Shown: positions 58,081 through 64,000 of the stretch, in pieces
How the letters are laid out: the number at the start of each line of letters is the position of its first letter
Position numbering within the stretch: the first letter of the stretch is position 1
Assembly: GCF_018139145.2 (NCBI RefSeq)
Contig: NC_059471.1
Location: 213,547,494 to 213,611,493 of the forward strand
DNA: 64,000 bases
Source: Gymnogyps californianus
Taxonomy: Eukaryota; Chordata; Aves; Accipitriformes; Cathartidae
Direction of reading: 5' to 3'
Made by a program: the position numbers and the translations under genes
Notes under the pieces: model-generated
Told to the model about the DNA's origin: nothing
Databases searched by the model: none
The model's input: only the letters and a program-made list of their open reading frames with translations

Positions 58081-60599
58081 GAGGAAAAACATATCTGACA
58101 AATAGCCCAGGAAGTGGGAACAATATCAACAAAATATCTGAAATATTACCAATGGGGAAAATAATTCACAGATCAACATAAAAAACCACCCTTGTTTATG
58201 TTGCTTCAAATGCTATTGGGAAAAATAAGTGACTGACACTATAGCAGAAAATTCTACCTTTTGCACGGAAGGACTGACAAACCGTATCTGTGGGAAAGAC
58301 CGAGGTCCCAATTCTGCAACTGCATGGGTGTGGACAACCCCTGGCACAGCTCCCAGGTTTGTTTTATTCAGTGACTGCCTAATGCAAAATACATAAACAA
58401 GCCTGGGAAGAGAGGTCATAATCCAGACCTGTTCCTTCTCAGCTAGGCAGCCTAACTGCTATAAGATCAAGTCAGGATCCTATTTCCCATTTTCTTTACA
58501 TTTTTCTTCTTCCTCCTTGTCCTTATAAACTTGTGGGAAGTGAGTCTTATATGTACAAATCTTCTAAAACTCCAGGAAGAAATGAGCACACTTCTCCCTC
58601 CTTCTGATTGACTGTTTTAACCGCTGGTTACTGTGCAGAAATCAGTCATATACACCCCCATTGTGCTATATTGAATTGATACTTACATATTGAGTGTTTT
58701 TGTGACGGTCTCTGTTTTAGTTTGTTATTGTTATTAGTATTTTAAAAAGTGTAGCTAATAATGGAAATCTTCATAAGTATTTGTTTCCAACTTTTCTTTA
58801 ACAAGCTGAATGCGGGTGATTTTTCATGTTCTTCCTTCATTTTTTTCCCCCGTTTGTACTTTGGCTTGCAAAAGGAGGGAAAAAAAGTATCAAAGGAAAA
58901 GGGAATGTAAAATTTATTTCAGGTTTTCATTCCTGGGTGGTATTGCTGTCATTTAACTTCGTGTATTTACACTTAGATGTTTGAGTATGAACCAGTTGCC
59001 ATAGGCATACTCTGTGTTCAAAGGACAGCTATAGGCATCTTTGGAAGAGGTAGCAGCTAAATCAGAGGATCTTCCTTCTGCAGGTGCTTCCACTAGGAAA
59101 AAGGGAGACTACAATTATTAACTCAGCATCAGAGCAAATGGGTCTCATCCAGAGTTTCTGGTTTTTTCCATTACCAAAGTAGAAATAAAGGGAGGGGGAG
59201 AATTGCTCAGAAGGAAGAAATGAAGAACGGGGGAGAAATGAAGGGGAAAATTATTAAAATATTGCTATTAAAAAATGGAAAACTTCTTGGTTTCTCTTTT
59301 TTGATTAAAAAAAGCTGTAAATGCATTTGTTGAAAGAGCTTAAAATATGCCCATTAAAGAGACTGTCATTTGTTTTAAAATACTTGAAAAAAGAACTAAC
59401 AATAAAAAGTTTATAGGGAGAAGGATCGTTTAGTATCCAAAACATTTGCTAGTGAAGCAGAAAACCTCATTCCGATACCCTTGTCTGATACAGACTTCCA
59501 TTGAGAAGGGATTTATTCTCTGTCTACCTACCTGCAAGATAAGTATATTGTCAAATCTGAGGGATGTTGGGAAGATACATGTTTTGAAGATTCCTCATTA
59601 TGAGACTTGAGACAATACAAAATAGTGAAAAGGTCCTGATTCTGTTAGATGTAAATATTTATTCAACTTCTGTGTAAACAGTCTTAACAAGGTGAGTTCC
59701 TGGGTTCCCCCCTAAGGGTCAGTAAGAATGGCTGTTGTGCATCTTTTTCGTTAGCTTTAGTGGTTTCTCTTCCACTGATCAAATTAAATGAGGCAAATAG
59801 GTCAATGAAGCTGCTTGGCAAGCACTCTTCATCTGACCTACTACATGTATTATATAAGGCTGTATTGGCGTGGTTCTCCTCAATCACCTGTTAGGAATGT
59901 ATGAACGGCTTTGGCAGAGCTTCTGGTGACTTTCATCCTGATGGGACAAAGAGTGAACCATGTCTCCTGTATGGGCAGAACAGGAAGCGGAGCTTTCCAC
60001 AAAAGCATCATTATTTTCAGTGAAACATGACCTGAAAAATCACTGTATTGATGCTCAGATCTGGGCAGCATTATTGGCCAAAACTGAAAAAAAGTGAGAA
60101 AGAAAAAAAAACATCCAAAGTGAGAATTTGGTGCAGAAGATGTGAAACAGGCTGTTCAAATACATTGCCTAACTTGGGAAAAAATTAGGACCTAAACCTG
60201 GAGGTATGAAGACTACCTTAGCTTCTTAGAGAACAGCTACTGTACACTGTCCAATGGGAGTCTAGGCGTAAATTTCTTTCTAATAATTTTCCAAATTGTA
60301 GGGTAGATGAATGTGCTTTTTCAACTGATTTTTTAATTCCTTCTGCTCAGAGATATTCTTTATCTCAGCAAATTGCTTGTTTGAATGCACATCCTGACAG
60401 TAAATATGATAAGTTACAGAAAGTCTTAACCTATTTACCTAACTGTCTTAGGTTTTTCCTATGTAAATGATTATGGCTATCATTTTGATGTATCATGTTG
60501 TTTGATGGAAATAACAGCTGACTTACACAGTTGGAATTTCCTTTGCTTCTTACAGTACTTTGGGGGAAGGAGTGAAGAAAATAAAAAGGTAGTTCTGAT
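58081..60599. other. Unique non-coding sequence
   Basis: No gene is supported. G/A-rich stretches lie at about 59188-59252. The stretch 59280-59410 is A/T-rich with enhancer-like texture but no distinctive motif. Open frames do not exceed 70 codons. Confidence 0.55.
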
Positions 60600-60780
60600 T
60601 ACTTAAATCTTTCCTTTTAATAATGTGGTAGACAGTCAGCAATGATGATGTGATTCATTACTTGCCTATAATGTTAATTATACATTATTAGCTGTTTCAC
60701 AGTATGATAGCTGGCAATTGGTGATATGATTCATAAAGTGCTATTGTTAAGCAAATCTGCAAATCTGTTTGATTTAGGTT
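60600..60780. promoter_or_regulatory. Candidate conserved non-coding element (weak)
   Basis: GTGATTCATTACTTGCCTAT, AATGTTAATTATACATTATT and a second GATTCAT word at about 60728 (GATATGATTCATAAAG) give repeated GATTCATNA motifs and homeodomain cores in about 150 bp. No open frame or transposon is apparent. Enhancer function is inference. Confidence 0.2.
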
Positions 60781-60811
60781 AAAAGAAAGGGCGATAGGTC
60801 ATAAGAAGTTA

Positions 60812-60838
60812 AAAAAAAAAAAAAGAGAGAGAGAGAAT
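60812..60838. repeat. Poly-A / (GA)n tract
   Basis: A run of A followed by GAGAGAGAGAGA. Simple-sequence DNA; no retroposon body precedes it. Confidence 0.85.
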
Positions 60839-62114
60839 AAAGAAAAGACACCGACATAATTTGCGGTTCTATTTTTATATGAACAACAAGGTTTACAGTG
60901 AAGAGCTGTTGGATACAGTTTCGGTGAGCAAGGATTTTGCAGAGAGATTAGATCAGTTACAAATTGCTAAATCTGATGACTTAGATAAAAATTTAACCAG
61001 AGGCTTTGAAAGAGGTAGAACATGTTTCTGTGGAGAAGTGATTGCCCCGTACTTCCGAGATAGAGCTAATCACAGAAGGCCGCACTGACTGTACCCACAG
61101 TAAAAACTGAACAGGGAAGAAATCATTCATTTGAGAATGGAGATCACTTTCTCGTGTAACAGGCTGAAAACTACACTTCACTCTGCAAATGCACCCTGTA
61201 ATTAGGGAAACCCCCAGAAGCCAGTCCCGCAAGTGTACTACAATGTGCTCCCTTGCAATGTAACTCTATCAGATCTGTGTTACCAGCTGAATAAATTGAA
61301 TAAAACAATTATTTCCTCCTCCATGGTCTTTGTAAGATTCCAAAACCTTTTCCCATTTCCACAAAAAAACCCATCAACCTTAACCAACCGTTTAAAAAAC
61401 CCAAAGACAACAGATTTTGCCCAGAGATAGCAAATACTCTCAAGGTTAAACATTCATTCCAGACTAGCTCGTATCTGCACTTTATCTGAGCTAGAAAGGT
61501 GAACTGAACTTTCACCTTCCTTGCTCCAGCAAGCAGCGACTCATTCAGAGTGGACCTCATCCTTTCACTCATGTAAGTCAAAAGTGAGTTACAGATCTGA
61601 ACTTCTGTTTCCCAATAAGGGTACTGCCCATACAGGCGCATCCCACAAACAGATTTCAATTTTTAGGAGTAAGTACTACCTGAGCAGAAAGTTTTGTTCA
61701 AAAAAATAAAGCAACTAAAAAAAAAAAGTTGAAAAACATCAAAGTAGTAAAACAGTTCAAACAAATAGTTTTTCTTTATTAATTTTAATACCCCTTTAAC
61801 TCCTAGGGCAAGGAGTTAAGATGGAAGTCATATCACCTTGTTCTCAAGGGGTTTATGTCTTCTCTTGTCCCAGATAATGCTCCAAAGGAATAACATAAAT
61901 GCCACCTACCACACAGTTCTCTCATCCATTTCCACATATACTCAGCTCTTCTGTGCAGTGACAAACCTTATCCTAATTCATTCAGAGAAAGAAAGAGAAG
62001 TGCCGTGTTTTCAGAACTTCGATTGCATTAAAATACATGACCTAGAAATACTTCATGGAAACCTTTAAGGTCATTTGCTGCTATGTCTTCTTTCTTAAGG
62101 CAATGGTTCTGTGG
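60839..62114. other. Unique sequence with possible terminal-exon-like stretch
   Basis: An open plus-strand frame runs to TGA at 61086-61088 with retained CpGs and an acidic, protein-like composition. Two AATAAA signals follow at 61290-61295 and 61299-61304. I recognise no domain, and no convincing acceptor precedes the frame. A further AATAAA lies near 61705 just before an A run (61718-61728). The segment remains unassigned. Confidence 0.3.
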
Positions 62115-62365
62115 GACAAAGATAGGCCTGGGAGCTAGGAATTCCTGAGTACTGTCTCCAGCGCTGACTTGACTGTCTATTGCCTACATATCACAGTGAT
62201 TGGGTGATTTATTTATAAAACATAGATTAGATTAGCTCAAACAAGATTAAATTAGATAGAACAAACTCTCACTGTCTATTTCCTCATCTGTAAGACAGCG
62301 ATATCTATATTTACCTATTACACATGGTGACTGTGAGGATTACTTAATCTCCCTAAAGAATTATC
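62115..62365 (+). mobile_element. MIR-like SINE, sense on plus strand
   Basis: GGGAGCTAGGAATTCCTGAG and ACTGTCTCCAGCGCTGACTT match the 'agagctaggaatcctgggttctattcccagctctgccactgactt' head of old amniote MIR-like elements. After an A/T-rich insertion, CTGTCTATTTCCTCATCTGT and AAGACAGCGATATCTATATT correspond to the 'cctcagtttcctcatctgtaaaatggggataat' core. GACTGTGAGGATTACTTAAT then gives the 'gttgtgaggattaaat' 3' part. The copy is very old and split by internal insertion. Confidence 0.75.
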
Positions 62366-62518
62366 ATGATTATCATTAATCTGGAACACATGAAACAAGT
62401 CCCGATAAGGAAACAAGCTTGTGAATCAGCTGAGGCGGAGTAAAGGCAGCAAAGCAATTCTTCTGCTGATCTGATAGTTAAGCATTCTTGATAAAGGTTT
62501 TGAGATGGCTTCATCTGA
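62366..62518. other. Short unique spacer
   Basis: Nothing recognisable lies between the MIR-like element and the foldback element. Confidence 0.5.
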
Positions 62519-62719
62519 CGTTAGGCATCTAAAAATGTAATGTTTAATATAAGATAGTTGTCTAAATTCCCCCTGTAGTCCAAATGTGTGTAGACGGACA
62601 TCATGCCTTAAATGACTCAATCACCTCATGATTCTGGGATGAATCACCCTATGGATTCTCTTCATTATCTGTAGAGGGAGCCTAGACAACTAGACAAGAT
62701 GTATTTTAGATAGTTAACG
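62519..62719. mobile_element. Large foldback element, possible DNA-transposon remnant
   Basis: The left arm (62519-62578) begins CGTTAGGCATCTAAAA and includes GATAGTTGTCTAAATTCCCC. The right arm (62669-62719) is its imperfect reverse complement, with GGGAGCCTAGACAACTAGAC and ending TTTTAGATAGTTAACG. Shared blocks of 5, 8 and 10 bases align, with a roughly 10-base gap in the right arm. The 90-bp centre contains GATGAATCACCCTATGG, which resembles part of the family I palindrome. No coding capacity. Confidence 0.5.
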
Positions 62720-64000
62720 TTATGTGAGACCAAACTGAAGGATTTAGTAACTTGCTTGAAAGACTGCAGCCAGATGTCACGTTCTGCCGACACTGGAGCA
62801 GCGTAAAATAACGATCAATGCCAGTCTGCTCCCAAATGCTTGTCACCACCTTCCCGCACCCTAAAAATTTACCATCCCTTTTGAATAGTCAACAAGACCA
62901 CAATATCGCCAAGTATCACAGCATGGTTAAGTATTTTGTAGCAGGACCCGCTATATTTGGGGTCAGGGGGGACAGAGAGGAAGAGCTGAGGGTAAATCTG
63001 TCTTTCCTAGATGATCTGTTCTTTTGGGAAGGAGCAGGACTTGTTCCTGGAAGAAGTTACTCCATTTTGGAATCTTTAGCACAACAGGTCATTAGGACTC
63101 ATTTGTTCCCTGTGGAATTTCTTTGCCGCTCCACGATGGAGTGAAGGTCCTCTTAGACGACTTTCCAACCCAGCTCTTTTCTGAAGACTTATGCCCCCTC
63201 CCTCCTCAGAGAACAACTCTGTTTTATTCCAGTGTTAACCTAAAAGCAGAAGATCTCGCCTCCATCAGGAGGAAGAACAAGCATCTCCCACTTTGGCTCC
63301 TGCTCTAAAAGAAAGGTCACATGGTAACTGAAGGACATAGGAAAAAAGGTGGAGGATGTGAGGCCATGGTGGGGACAAACATGGAGTGCAGCTGGGATGA
63401 GCCCTGTTTCCCAGGTTGAGTCAGAGTTGGGTGCAGGTTAGTGTCACGTGTACTATAATTATACCAGTGCCTGGTTGCATGTATATAGTTTGGTATCACA
63501 CAGACGTAGAGCTGCAGCATGGTCATGGTGCCACTACAGCACACGGTCCCAGGTTTGCTCAAAAGCAAGAAGATATTTCTTCTCCAGAACACACTAACAA
63601 AACCTGATCAGGCAGCAGCTGTCCTGACAGCACGTTTTGTGTGTACGTTGGGGATGAGAAGTGAGAAATACCTTCTTAGCGCTGCAAGGGAGGGGGCTGG
63701 AAGAAAAGAGTGAAAATAAGCAGGTGGGAACAGGCTAAGACTTACCACCCCTAAGCAAGGCTCAGCTGCAGAAAGGCTTTTAGGTTAGATCTAAAGCTTT
63801 TCTGAGTCAATAGGAAAGCTGCTATTGATGTAAATCAAAATACGTGGGTGAAGATTATTGGAAAGGAAAGTTCCTTCTGAAGGAAAAAAAACATGCAAAA
63901 AGCCTACAAATATGTATTTATGCAGTGAGAAGCAGTTTAAAAACTACTGTTTCTTCTTAAGAACAATGACAAAAAGAGCAATAGGGTTGAGCAGACTTTT
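62720..64000. other. Unique non-coding sequence to window end
   Basis: No gene is supported. Frames of 108 codons (62818-63144, plus) and 91 codons (63317-63592, minus) have no recognisable domain and overlap frames on the other strand. No repeat is recognised. Confidence 0.55.

Noticed and set aside
61700..61731. AATAAA followed by a poly-A run, considered as the 3' end of a processed pseudogene
   Set aside because: No parental coding sequence or target duplication is recognisable upstream, and A runs are frequent in this window.
1..64000. Bacterial-style operons or phage/mobile defence systems
   Set aside because: Base composition, CR1, LTR and SINE content and lack of long frames show vertebrate nuclear DNA.

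Overview
The window is vertebrate nuclear DNA, almost certainly from a bird. It carries three well-preserved CR1 LINE 3' ends whose tails are the avian ATTCTATG-type octamer, and several older CR1 or other amniote repeat remnants. It also has a solo endogenous-retrovirus LTR of the TGTCCTGGTTTTGGCTGGGATA type, which I know from neoavian rather than chicken genomes. A neoavian bird is therefore my best guess, by inference. The sequence is A/T-rich, CpG-poor and rich in A/T homopolymers. I see no bacterial, viral-genome or organellar organisation.

No protein-coding gene can be called with confidence. The longest open frames (about 115-175 codons) are what chance gives in 64 kb of this composition, and several are stretched by poly-A/poly-T tracts. 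The window is best read as intergenic or deep intronic DNA. The only recognisable coding matter is the decayed C-terminal end of the CR1 ORF2 reverse-transcriptase protein, at 17.3-17.74 kb (plus strand) and 23.66-23.94 kb (minus strand). Both copies carry frameshifts.

Layout: 1-17.2 kb is unique sequence with a CpG-rich patch at 6.5-6.96 kb, a MIR-like SINE at 8.3 kb and an exon-like block at 12.1-12.26 kb. From 17.3 to 24 kb lie three CR1 copies, an ancient amniote repeat and a small foldback element. From 24 to 36.9 kb there is unique DNA with a CA microsatellite, a twin perfect hairpin (31.4 kb) and an old LINE fragment (35.1 kb). From 36.9 to 42.4 kb there is an old SINE, a diverged tandem triplet, a CTTTTTTT-type satellite and a homeodomain-motif-rich block (40.7-41.0 kb). 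The solo LTR is at 42.4-43.0 kb. From 46 to 56.3 kb come an old CR1, two copies of one ~155-bp terminal-inverted-repeat element, an RFX-box block, a MIR-like element and a microexon-like site. From 56.3 kb to the end there is further unique DNA, a possible terminal exon (60.9-61.3 kb), a MIR-like SINE and a large foldback element.

The most interesting unexplained structure is the set of short palindromic elements. Two copies (47.8 and 50.0 kb) share the same internal spacing, two others (22.56 and 56.18 kb) share a same-length inner palindrome, and a fifth lies at 62.5 kb. They look like remnants of ancient non-autonomous DNA transposons. The other points to check are the microexon-like site at 54.09 kb and the candidate enhancers. 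Functional statements about unique sequence are inference; family names come from recall of consensus sequences, and no alignment was run.
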